A stretch of DNA of 64,000 nucleotides, from positions 30,258,986 through 30,322,985 of the forward strand of contig NC_135355.1 of the NCBI RefSeq assembly GCF_051622035.1. The letters are read 5' to 3'. The translations under genes were made by a program, and so were the position numbers. Position 1 is the stretch's first letter. Every line of letters begins with the position of its first letter. The stretch comes from Arctopsyche grandis. Lineage: Eukaryota > Arthropoda > Insecta > Trichoptera > Hydropsychidae. The notes beneath the pieces were generated by a model. It was not told where the DNA came from and did no database searches. It saw nothing but the letters and a program-made list of their open reading frames with translations. Shown here piece after piece: positions 34,240-45,722 of the stretch.

Positions 34240-34728
34240 CGTGGTTTTCTCACTGCTCTGCTGCACACAGCCAATGCATTTTCACTGCCCCTGTGCCAGG
34301 GCAATGTCCTGGGCCAGTTCTTCTGTGAAATCCCACACATCCTCAAGCTCTCCTGCTCCCACTCCAAACTCAGGGAGCTTGGGGCTTCTATTTTCACTAC
34401 CTCCTTAGCATTTGGTTGTTTTGTGTTCATTGTTTTCTCCTATGTGCAGATCTTCAGGGTCGTGCTGAGGATCCCCTCTGAGCAGGGACGGCATAAAGCC
34501 TTTTCCACCTGCCTCCCTCACCTGGCCGTTGTCTCCCTGTTCCTCAGCACTGCAGCATTTGCCCACCTGAAGCCCGCCTCCATCTCTTCCCCATCCCTGG
34601 ATCTGGCACTGTCAGTTCTGTACTCGGTGATGCCTCCAGCCCTGAACCCCCTCATCTACAGCCTGAGGAACCAGGAGCTCAAGGCTGCAGTGTGGAGACT
34701 GGTCACTGGACAATTTCAGAAACAATAA
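34240..34728 (+). pseudogene. 3' half of a bird-type olfactory receptor gene (foreign to an insect)
   Basis: An open frame of about 162 codons encodes the second half of a vertebrate class II olfactory receptor and ends at a natural-looking TAA. In order: extracellular loop 2 with HTANAFSLPLCQGN and FFCEIPHILKLSC (the conserved loop cysteines), TM5 ending SYVQIF, the TM6 block KAFSTCLPHLAVV, and the TM7 block PPALNPLIYSLRNQELK. The IPSEQGRHKAFSTC wording fits the OR14 (gamma-c) group that is greatly expanded in birds. The first half of the receptor (TM1-TM4) is absent. No stop or frameshift interrupts it, and GC content is far above the flanks. Insects have no such receptors; theirs are unrelated. 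It is either vertebrate DNA joined in assembly or a real insertion. About 40 bp after the stop (TTTTAATAAAAGTAATCTTT) also looks like receptor 3' sequence. Confidence 0.93.
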
Positions 34729-35044
34729 ACTGCTGGCCAGTTTCTGCAAATAATTTTAATAAAAGTAATCTTTGTGCACGAGTATAATAGCGTAGAATCA
34801 AGAAAAAATGGTCTACCGACTGATCGTTTGTCACACATCAAGCCTTTGCGTACATACATAATTACGTGAACTCGAGCATTGGCTAATAACGAAAACGATA
34901 AAAGAACAATTTATCTGGACCACCTATGTATTTGTGTCCACCGCTATTATGGACAACTAACTACTCACATAGTTGGGAAATTATGTATGCCATAATAATT
35001 TCTAGTAGTTGATCTTTTGTTCCCAATATAATTTTGGATAGACG

Positions 35045-35720
35045 AAATCTTAAAATCGTGCGGGAAGTCAAGCACCTGGTACACCTGCTGATTGAGAATC
35101 TCTCCGATGACCGTGACATCGAAAGGCAATTATTTATGTCTTGTTGTAGTAGCCTCTACTGGTGAACTATGGACGAAATGCGAGCAGGCGACAACTTAGA
35201 GGCATAAACACACTGAGTGGTATGGGACGTCACATCCTTGGGCTCACCGTTGTGACCGTTTCACAGTGGGGGTTGCCCAAACCGAATTCGGATGAAGTTG
35301 CACGTGCAGAGGGCGTATGTTTGGGAGCTGTGTACGCACGTGTATGCATATCCATATGCAACCGAGATCAGACAAGCTTCTCCTACATTTCTTCAAAAAT
35401 GGGATTCACCGCTATCGATCATTGTCAAGCAAGGAAAAAATATCACCGAAAACACTCCAGGGGGTGATTTTTGTAACTGTGTACCGTGTGTATGGGCTAG
35501 GGGTGCTGCATTTTTTTCGCATGTTTAAAAGTATCTAAAAAAAACACGTACCGCGTACCACTCAGTTTGTTTTCGCCCTAAAGGTACAATACAACAACTG
35601 TTACTGGGTTATCTTCGGGCTACTGAGGGGATGCAGCGCGTCGCAGATGTTTGTAGAAGGGCACGTGCCTTACTTTGAGGATAGCGGCCTCCCTACGTCG
35701 CTGTGTACATATTTGTATCG
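35045..35720 (+). pseudogene. Degenerate CR1/L2-like LINE reverse-transcriptase remnant
   Basis: 35057-35155 reads VKHLVHLLIENLSDDRDIERQ, matching the (Y)LGHxLxxxLxDDxDIxRQ block of CR1/L2-group LINEs. 35582-35690 reads VQYNNCYWVIFGLLRGCSAS then MFVEGHVPYFE, like the following NNxxRxLLxLPRxCSAS-MF block. The two are separated by 35160-35575, which holds other repeat sequence. Frame breaks make it dead. Confidence 0.5.
35380..35480. repeat. Foldback repeat, partial arm (copy 3)
   Basis: CTCCTACATTTCTTC, ATCACCGAAAACACTCCAGG and GGGTGA match the arms at 300-715 and 34028-34235, in the same orientation as copy 2. With copy 2 it brackets the olfactory receptor fragment. Confidence 0.6.
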
Positions 35721-37040
35721 TAAAATCACATTACTGCCACGTTTTCTCATTTCCGCTCTTCTCTGATGTTCGGTGGATGGAGCTCCTTCACTTTCTTATT
35801 ATTATTTATTATTTAACATTATTATATCAATATATATTATTATTATATATTATATTTATTTATTTTATCATTTATTTATCTATACATATATTATTTAAAT
35901 GGACGATGGAGATTGCACTATTCTCCTTATCATTTAGAATTAAAAGCTATTATTATTATTTTATATTGAAAATTTCATAACTTGTGTGGTAAACCGGTAA
36001 GTGACTATTAGTAATCGGTCTAATTTAGTAGCGTGATAAGGACTAACGATGTGTAGCATTCTACGACTAGTTATGCACAATCAAAAGATTTCATTACGAG
36101 CATAATATTGTATAATACGACGATGAGTAGCGTAATGGGTATAGTAGCTACATTGCATACGGGTACAGATATAATATGTACCCGAATTTTATTCCTGATT
36201 TTTTTTTTGTTTGTCTGAAGAGCAACGCAACGAGTCTGGTAATTGTACAAGTTTTTAAATGGCCGTCCGATACTTAAAATTCCATTACTGGCTGGCGCAG
36301 GTATCCGACAACTTTGGGTTATTTACTCCAGGCTATATCTATCGTGAGCGGCCATTTTAACTTCTGTGATCTCCGTATACGTGGTATTCTGGTATTTTTC
36401 TACTACTTCCGATCGAATGCATCGAATTCGTCCAATTACCTGGGTCACGTAGACCCGTCTTCTTCGTCTTGGCTTCGTTTCTCTGAAAATAGATACATAT
36501 GGACTGGAAATGTTTTAACGGTTGTCTATGTGTCTAGTATCAGATTTAGCTTTGATGTTACCTTTATTTTTTCGTCTGACTTGATTTATGCATCTCTGTC
36601 TACGATTTATTTGGATTTTTTGTGCGCTTTTATCGTTGCATCTTTAGATCTCTCTTTTTAACTTTGTGATAATTTTTGTATAGAAAAGTCACGTTGTTTG
36701 GTTGTAAAACGTCCTATGTGTGTCAAAATATTTAGACACGAGATGTCAAGGATTTTCTTCTATCACGAGACGGGTCTTGTTTTATGACACTTGGTTGCCA
36801 GATTTTTGGGCATCCCTGTTTTAAAATTTGTATCATTAAGTTTGTCGACATGCATAATTTATGATACGCAAAGGAGTGTTGTTTATTGAAGACACTCGTT
36901 TCATTATTTGGACTTTCGATTAGTCCAATTGATCTGTTTTGTTTTTGTCTGCTTCTCTTGATGAGACTATGGCGTAGGGTCACGTGTTTTGATTTCGAAG
37001 CAGTGCTATTCAACAACAATGATCTATAAATAATGTTTTT
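35721..37040. other. Intergenic stretch upstream of inx1
   Basis: AT-rich. Frames at 35675-35980, 36314-36661 and 36732-37085 (minus) could not be assigned and have no convincing start or splice context. Confidence 0.35.
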
Positions 37041-37054
37041 TTTTTTGCTTGCAG

Positions 37055-37407
37055 AACAAGAAGACGTGCCCTGCGAAAAAAGCAATCAAAATCGCATTAC
37101 CATCCAGATTCTTTGCATGTCGCTAAGTTGACGGAAGCAAATGGTGGTCTGCGCCTAGAAGAGAATCAGATCATCATCAGCTAGGAAGACCAGGCAGAAC
37201 ACAAGACAATAATCGAAAGTGTGCCATCTCAATAAAACTCTCACGCATGAGAATAATTTCGAGAAGAATAGTTTCCGTCCAAGAGGAGTATTGCAATTAA
37301 AAGTCGAAGTACTCGATTTCTATCTGTCCAAGTACTCGATTAAATTGAGCATATCGATGCAACAGTTATTTTAGTATTAGAAACGAATCGAAACCAGTCG
37401 AATCAAG
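37055..37407 (+). other. Probable 5' untranslated part of inx1 after a splice acceptor
   Basis: A strong acceptor (poly-T then GCTTGCAG) ends at 37054. From there to the inx1 ATG at 37408 there is no other splice site needed, so this could be 353 nt of 5' UTR joined to a distant first exon. An alternative is that 37056-37183 is the last coding exon of an upstream plus-strand gene: one frame is open for about 42 codons (RRRALRKKQSKS...RLEENQIIIS) and stops at TAG. I cannot decide between them. Confidence 0.4.
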
Positions 37408-40400
37408 ATGTATAAGTTACTTGGAGGACTCCAGGCTTACTTCAAAGTTCAGGACATCCACATAGACAATGTCTTGTTCAGACTGCACAACGTGTTCACT
37501 ACAGTGCTTTTGCTAGCTTGTTCCCTGATCATCACGGCTACACAATATGTTGGTAGACCGATTCAGTGTATCGTCAGTGGATTGCCGTCTCATGTCATCA
37601 ACACTTTCTGCTGGATCACGTCCACCTTTACGATGCCGGACGCATTCAACAGACAGGTAATATTTTTTGTTATTGTTCTGTTTTGCAATTTTTATTGTGT
37701 GCGGCATTGGATCAATTTTGTCAGGTTATTGAGCGCTGCTTGCCAGCTTCACTTATCCAATTGTCTCTCTCTCAAGCAATCGCGCAATCTTCATTTGTCT
37801 CACTTGATATATTGAGGTCCTTCGCTTGCTCCCATTGTCATGAGCTCGTTGTGTTTGTGTGAATGTGTACATGAGGTGCGAGGACTTTGATCCAGGGGCT
37901 TTTAATACGATTCAAGGTGTGTTTGGTGTTCACAGAAAATATTTTTTTAATATCAATTTTTCGAGAAATTAGGGGGTTCAACGTTCATGTGTTATTGTAG
38001 TTTTTTTTAAATACTTTTCATTATTATAATCTGCTGTTTGTTTTTTTTTTTAAACATTTTTTTAATGTAATAGTAGGTTTGAAAACGACAGTGAAAATTT
38101 TATAATATCGAAGAGCCTCAATGAGAAAGTGATTAAATTTCCTGTGTGAGATGCTTTTGTTTATGTACATATGTCATATATCTACTTATATAGGTATGTA
38201 TTATACTAAGCAGATAGGAAATGTAATTTTTATGATAAATCTAAAGTTGAAGCAAAAGAAACAAGCGAACAATATATTTAAAAAGTTATCCAAAAATATT
38301 GTAAAATTGTTAACATTTAACGATTTTAGCGTTCGTAGATTTTGAGTCTGTATTCTTTCGTCCATATTCTTTGGAACAACTAAAAAACAGTGTTTAAAAA
38401 AAAATTAAATATTTTCTACATTTTTTTTTAAATTTAGTGACCCAAAAACTGACGCAAGTAAGATTTGACACAGAAAATCAAATTGCGTAAAATGGCGAAT
38501 CGATGCACTTTCAATAATGTTTTTTCGTCAAAACAAACTTTCAAACAGCAAACTTTCGCAATAGTCACAATTTCAATGCATTCTAAATTTCGGATCGGGC
38601 TTTTTACCCCCAGAAAAGATAAAGAGAAACGACCGTGGAATTTTGTGGAATTCATAGAACTGTTTCTCCAGACATATCAAATTCTCCGCTAAAAGTACAC
38701 GGTTTTGCTTTTGACGAAACTTTTGTACGTTATCGATATGACCACAACCTTTGGGTACCAATAGACTTCTGATAAACGGTCACGTACGTCCAGCAAACAA
38801 TGACTTCGAGATCTAGCTAGAATTTTTAAGTAGATACTACTCTCATTATCATTCTTGCTAGACGTTGACCGGCACGTGCAACCGCCGAGACCACCATAAG
38901 CGGATAATGCGATTCTAACGCACGGTTCCGTAAAAACAATCGACTCATCTCTCTGAGGTGTCACTTAATTCTTATAATTTAGTCATATCGATTTGCTGGT
39001 AAATGTCACCTTAATACCGAGAAATGTAATGACAGTCATACATATATCATTTCAAATTGATAACTTTAAAATGCCAGACTCGCTCTTTTAATTAGTATGA
39101 TAGTGAAACATATTGACACTCCTTATTTACTAAGAGTAAAGTGACATGCAAGTTTAATGCTGGGTGACGGGTTTGAAGTGACTAAAGTTGTAGCCATGTA
39201 TGCATTATGTACTGATCTAATTTAACGAGATGCAAATGTTGACTAACTGTGGGTCAATGAATAACACTGTTCGACAAATGACGACTTTTTTTTTGATTCA
39301 GAGACGAGATATGACTTTTCTTATAGATCTATGCCCAGTGGACACGAATCTGGTAATAAAAAATGTCGATTGGCTCGAGATTCGTAGATATAGTATGTGT
39401 TTTTTAAATTCCGCGATTTTTCTATATTTTGGTGTTGTTCGGTCGATGTATCAAAATTTGTCAATTTTCTGTTCAAAATGAATATTGGAATCTATAGTCG
39501 GGTATTTTATCTTTTATTTGTAGTACTTCTCAGCTTTCAAATCTCTGTAAGTAGTCGTCCAGTTCAAATCCAAAGTCAAAAGTACGTATTTTCACTTGGG
39601 ATTTTTTCCCACTGTTAGTACAATTTTATATTGAGATTTTTCTGTTGAAACATGTTTATTGGGATAATGTTCTAGCCAAATTATTTTTTGTTTTCGTTTA
39701 AAAGGGTTAATTGGAAGTGTGCTGAATTTTAAATCGGTAAAATTACGAGTTAACATCTCGTACTATTATTTACTCGTATTTACACGAATCTGAATTGAAT
39801 TAATAGGGATAATATATTCAATTGTCTTTATATGAAAATTAAATAAAATTCCACTTAGAAAAATCATATTTAGACTATTCTTGTGGATTAATAACAAAAA
39901 TTCGTTTATTTTATCGAGGTAAGCCAGTTATCAATAGAATTTTTGAAGAATAGTCGAAGAAACTTTCGACGAAAAGGACAAATTTGTCAGTATATATGTA
40001 CTTCAAAATTTGTCGTGCAAAGGGGTTTTCTGACGGGCATGAATTACACGAATTAGATTTTTTTGTCGTTCACCATTTGTCGAGCAAATAACCAATTATG
40101 ATGTGCAAAGTATATTTTCTTCACCAATTGTTGGGCTAGGTCAGGTTAGGTCGTCAGGTATACAGCTAAAGATTTTCTGATGTCAGTGAAAATCAAATTG
40201 GAAGTGGTAAAAAAAATGTGTGTAGTCATCATTTTGAATGTTTTCACAAAGAAAATCGGTTATGCTTAAGATCACAATAATTGGGCCGTTACGCTAATGT
40301 CCGATGTGCCTGTGATATCAAGTTCAAGTACATCTTGTTTTATTCTGTACTGAGTTAAGTCACGTCGAATCTCAATGATCAAGTGCGTTAAACTTTGTCG

Positions 40401-43400
40401 TTCTTGACACGACCTTGCTGTCTCGTAGTGGTCTGGACTAGCCTAGAGAACCACACACACACACCTGACCGATAAATTGATTGTGCGTCGAAAGATTAGC
40501 ATATTTTATTTCATACAATGAATGAGTCAAACTAGACATGCTCCACGTGCTCCCTAGCAATTCTGAACTAACTTTTTTTTGCTGTTTTCAGTACGTGCCT
40601 GGCAAACACGTGGCACATCCTGGCGTGGCCAACGATTTCGACGACGAAGACGCCAAGAAGTACTACACATACTACCAATGGGTCTGCTTTGTTCTCTTCT
40701 TCCAGGTAATTGTTTTATTTTAACTTGTTTTCATTGTGTCCGTATATAAATCTGAATATTGCAAATGTACATATAAGGTCAGCAGTGTAGTGCCTTGAAA
40801 TCATGTTACAATAACAATATTCTGGATGCGATTGCTTCCATTAAATCAACGATGATGCGTATTTTGATTTTTAAATGCTTTTTATTATTACGAAATTATG
40901 TTCACAATACATCTTATATCTATTTTAATACTTACTGATCTACTGATCATTTTCTATTTTATAATTTTAATTTAATTTTGTTAGTAATCATAGAATTATA
41001 TTATTCTAATGTCAATGTACAGCATAATAGCTCATAAACCTATTTACAATTCTTATAAGTGCTCGTAATATGAGCGCTCGATATAATTTTATTTTATTTT
41101 GAGATAATAAAGAACTGTGGCGATTAAATATTGGGTATATTGAGGATATACCCCTCATCGCCTTGCATTTCGCTCCCTCAATGTGAGGTGCCCATCTCAT
41201 TATTTTATCGAACGTTACTCCTAAATATTTAATTACTGACTGCCATTTCAGACTTTCTCCAGAGGGGATTTTCAGATCTGAACTTTGATTATGCTTTCTA
41301 ATACTAAAGAATACGACGTCTGTTTTGGTTTGATTAATTTGAATTTTCCACTTAGTGAAGTGTTCCGTCATTGTTTTAATTTTTTGCTACTTGTGAAACA
41401 AGCGGTATCATCTGCATGGAGATGCGTATAACTCCTACCTAGGGGTTCCAAAAAGCCGCCCGAAAGAAAAAGCCGGTTTTCGGTATTTTTGCAAATAAAA
41501 AGCCGGTTGACCGGCTTTTTTTTTTTTAAGTTTTTTTTAAAGTTTTAAATTTTATATCGAAAAAAAAATTGTAAATATATATTTTATTATGCAAAATAAT
41601 AATTGCTTATAAATTAAAATGAGTTATAAACATTATGAACTTTCATAAGATCATTATTACATTGTTATTATTACAAATATCACGGCCGTAAAATGGCAGA
41701 TCCTAAATACGCACAAATTATTAAATGATTTAAAGAGCTACTACTATCAAGAAGAAGAACGCGCAAAAACTAAAAATTATGAAAAACCCAATTTGGCGAA
41801 ATTCTGAAAAGCCTTTTATAGGTTATTGAAACTTCTTTCAATAATATTTATTGGTTTATGACCTGGTCTTCGTTCATTACTATCTCAAAGCCACCGCTAA
41901 GTACCGTACCTTTTTTGTTGTTCAAAGAAATATACGCCTACTCCCTGAGAATGTTTGGATCCAATACACATTTTTTTTGATCTTTCATAGAAATTAAAAT
42001 TTATAATACATAGTTAGTTGAGGAAAAAAACATCAATTAAAGGAATCCTTAAAAAGCCGGTTGATCGAGCCGAAAAAGCCGGTTTTCGGTTTTTTGAAAA
42101 TGGTCAAAAAGCTGGTTTTTCAGTTTCGGTTTAAGCCGGCTTGGAAGCCCTAACTCCTACCTAAAGGGCGGGTAGGAAGCGTTAATTGTTTGCTGTGTAC
42201 TTATTGATGGAACTAAGGGATGAAAATTGAATCAGTCCGATGAGTAAAAGAAAATGAGGAAAAGCCATCTAAATTTATATATTTATTTGAAGGAAAAACT
42301 ATTTTGATTCCCACTATTGAAATATTATATTTTTAGATTAAAACAAAAAAAAATTAGAAAAAGTTGGTTTCAAATTCGATCATAACCGAATTTGAAACCA
42401 ACTTTTTCTTCGTGCTAAATTTTGTGATGTTGGATTTTTAGAATTGACTCTTCGAGATAAAAAGTTCGCTTTACCAACTTGTAAATTCTTGACATGACAA
42501 CAACGTCCGGTATTTATATCAGTATTAATGCTATACTGATTTCCAATTCAGTACGAGTGCTTTGACACTTGTGAAACATTTTGACACGCTTGAAGTTTCG
42601 ATGCGAAGGTGCCAAAGAAGTTTTTATGAGCACTTTTTGAACACGAAACGACACTAGAAAGTCATGCTGCAATTTATCGGGCTTCGTGGTCTGCACTACC
42701 ATGTTCTGAGAGAACAAAGAGCCGTGTGTCATTGCTCCTTGTCCTTTCGCGGTATTGCCGATTGTGCTAGTTCTCGGATTTTTATTTTAAACAGTGTGTC
42801 CCGCTTTTATCTTTGGGTACAGAAAAGACTCGCAGCATTCCTGTTGTCCCTGGGTCTACCGGCTTAACTGCCTCCCATGTCAAGTTGGAATTTATGCTAT
42901 GGGATAAAAAAAAGTTGGGAAAAATACTTTAATCAAGTTTTGTGATAAAAAAGTGTGGAATTAAATTAGACGCTAATTGTGACGTCATTCGAGATATATT
43001 TATATAAAAAGGGTCAATGTCAGAATTTTCATTTCTGAGTAATGAGGTGAAACATTTTAATGAAAGTGTGAGGTTCGAATGTATTCAGATATGTGTCAGA
43101 ATTCTGATTGTACTCATTCAATACTGGCCAATTCTAATAACTAGCACAAACGAGGAACTAGTGTTTTTAACTTTGTATTGAGTTTACATTTTTGTGCTTG
43201 CGATTTGCATCGAATCGTGTGGTCACCGACTGCATCATCCTCATCTCCACAAGTACGGGCTCCGAACCGGTTCAGAGAGATGAGTCTGGATCGGGTCCTG
43301 GAGAGGGCCCACATCAGCATGAGGTCGATGGCCCTCTGTGGCCGAGGCAAGGGCACCTGACTGATGCAATAGTTGTGAAACTTTATCCATTTGACAAAAA

Positions 43401-45636
43401 CATACATGCCTGATCTCTTTTTTTCCTTTTACAATATACGAAGTGTCGATATTTGAGTAGTCAGTATGTTACCCACTGTTTTATTGAGCAATTTCAACCT
43501 CAAGATTTTGATTGATATGTATCGATCTTTAATCACGTGTATTGAAATGAAAAGCATAAAAAATAGAGATTTATTATTAATTTTTGACCTTAAGACCCTA
43601 AAAAAATTTATATCAAACAAAAATAACGAATTTTAAAATAAATTAAACAATTGAATTAATAATTCAAAATTTTCGTAGATTACGGAAGCATAGATCAATA
43701 GTTAGCATGTAATGCTTTAAATTGTGTGGTGACGGGTTCTATCCTGTACGGTGCTGGTCAGACCTCGGATATGTGACTTTGATAAGGGCGATCGTTTCTT
43801 ATTAGAGCTTGTCAATTATCTGATTTCATTGAAACGGTTCCAAAAAATTGGTAATCCCATCCCTTTCGCAAAAATTCGAAGTACTCAGCGTCTCGATTTC
43901 GCTGAGTACTTCGAATTTTTCGATTTTTTCCATAGGTGTCTCTGTAGTCAGTCGTTTAACCATATATGTCTCTGTGGCTTTAAATCGTTTAACCATAGAT
44001 CTCGTGTTCAATAAATGGGTTTATACCTGTTTCAGTAATTAATAAATAATCTGAATAGCGCAGCAAACTCGTCGCGTTGGAGTAATCTGTTAGACGAGTG
44101 CGCATGACTGATTGAATAAATATTAAATAAATAAATGTGTGATTATTGATGCAAATTAAGTTTTAAGGTCTATTCATACTAGCACAGCAAGTATACTTTG
44201 GTACATTATATATGGACACATTCATACTTCATTCGCACAGGCACTTTCCCGCATAAAGAATACTTTCCCTACTTGCTGATTAGGTGCAGTTGCCGGTACG
44301 TGCTTTGCTAGTATGAATGGACCTTTAAGGGTGGTCCGACAAAGCCGCGCACAACAATGCCGCGCTGACATTGCCGCACCGAAAAACCTGTGCATAAACA
44401 ATGTCAAATAGAACTTCAAAATTAAATAAAATGAAGTACGACCGAGGTTGTTGGTAAATATTTAAAATAATTGAAATATCTTATTGTATTAATATTTTCA
44501 GGTTTAGAGCAATCAATTTGTTTTAATTGTATTAAATCCTATTTATTTCTGTGAAATTCTATTTAATTTATCTAATTATTTTATAATTTTATTAAAAGTG
44601 TGTGAAATGAAAAGGGTTAACTTCATAGTTGCAGTTGTAGTCTCAAAGAAACTGATGATTATGGAAGAAAATCGCTGATCTTTTTATACCAATTAAAGTA
44701 AACATTTCCGATAGTTTTGTTAATAATAATTTGATTTATATTATGAATTACGTTATTTGTTTTAGATAAAGATTACTGTGCATATGCACAAAATATTAAA
44801 AAAAACGAGCATATGTACAAACATACATATAAATATATGTTTGTTGAAAGTAATTGTATGTAGATTTTAGTCTGTTATTATGTTATTTATGTTATTTGAT
44901 TTATATTACAAACGAAGAATCGCAAATTACTACATAAAACTAACAAAATAAATTACTATTTGACAATATGAAAGTATTGTATTATTTTTTGCATTATTAA
45001 TTATGTATTTACATATGCATCACATATAAATAATTAATAAGGCACTAAATAAGACAATCCTGAAAATCGAATCGGGAACTGTTAGTATGTTTATTATTTA
45101 GTCTATTTTTTTTCGATAGACCATTACATTGGAACAATATCGACTAATTTGACACTGTCTAGTTCACCGCATCGTTCTACATTCTGTCAGAGAACTATTG
45201 ATACTCGAAGGCCTTGTGCTCAATTCCGTTTAAATTGCAAACGATTTAACGTTTTTTTTTTAGTTTAACGCTTCGCCATTAATTCATATTGAGAATTATT
45301 GCATATTCGTGTTGCGCAATGGCGATTATAGATTGTGCAATAATTTACATATGTGTGTAACGGTTCATGGTATGCACCATTTTTGAGAACTCAGGACAAC
45401 GAGATTCCTTATTAAATTTGTCGGCCGTTTAATCAATTATTTTGGTTTTAGCTGTTCAATTCGTTTTCGTGACTAATAGGATAGTTATGAGATACAGTTA
45501 ATAATAAACGGAATATTTCATCATCATAATAACGTCTGAGCTTTCGCATAGGTTTTACTAGGAAGAGTAAACTTGTAATAAAATCATAGACGTGTAACAA
45601 ACCTTGATTCCGGGTTGACTTCACACGAGTGTACTC

Positions 45637-45722
<86 letters not shown>

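Noticed and set aside
34137..34430. 97-codon minus-strand frame across the foldback and receptor junction
   Set aside because: It is antisense to the olfactory receptor frame and crosses the junction; a shadow.
35162..35538. Three overlapping plus-strand frames of 73-101 codons
   Set aside because: They run through repeat sequence inserted in a dead LINE and show no domain.
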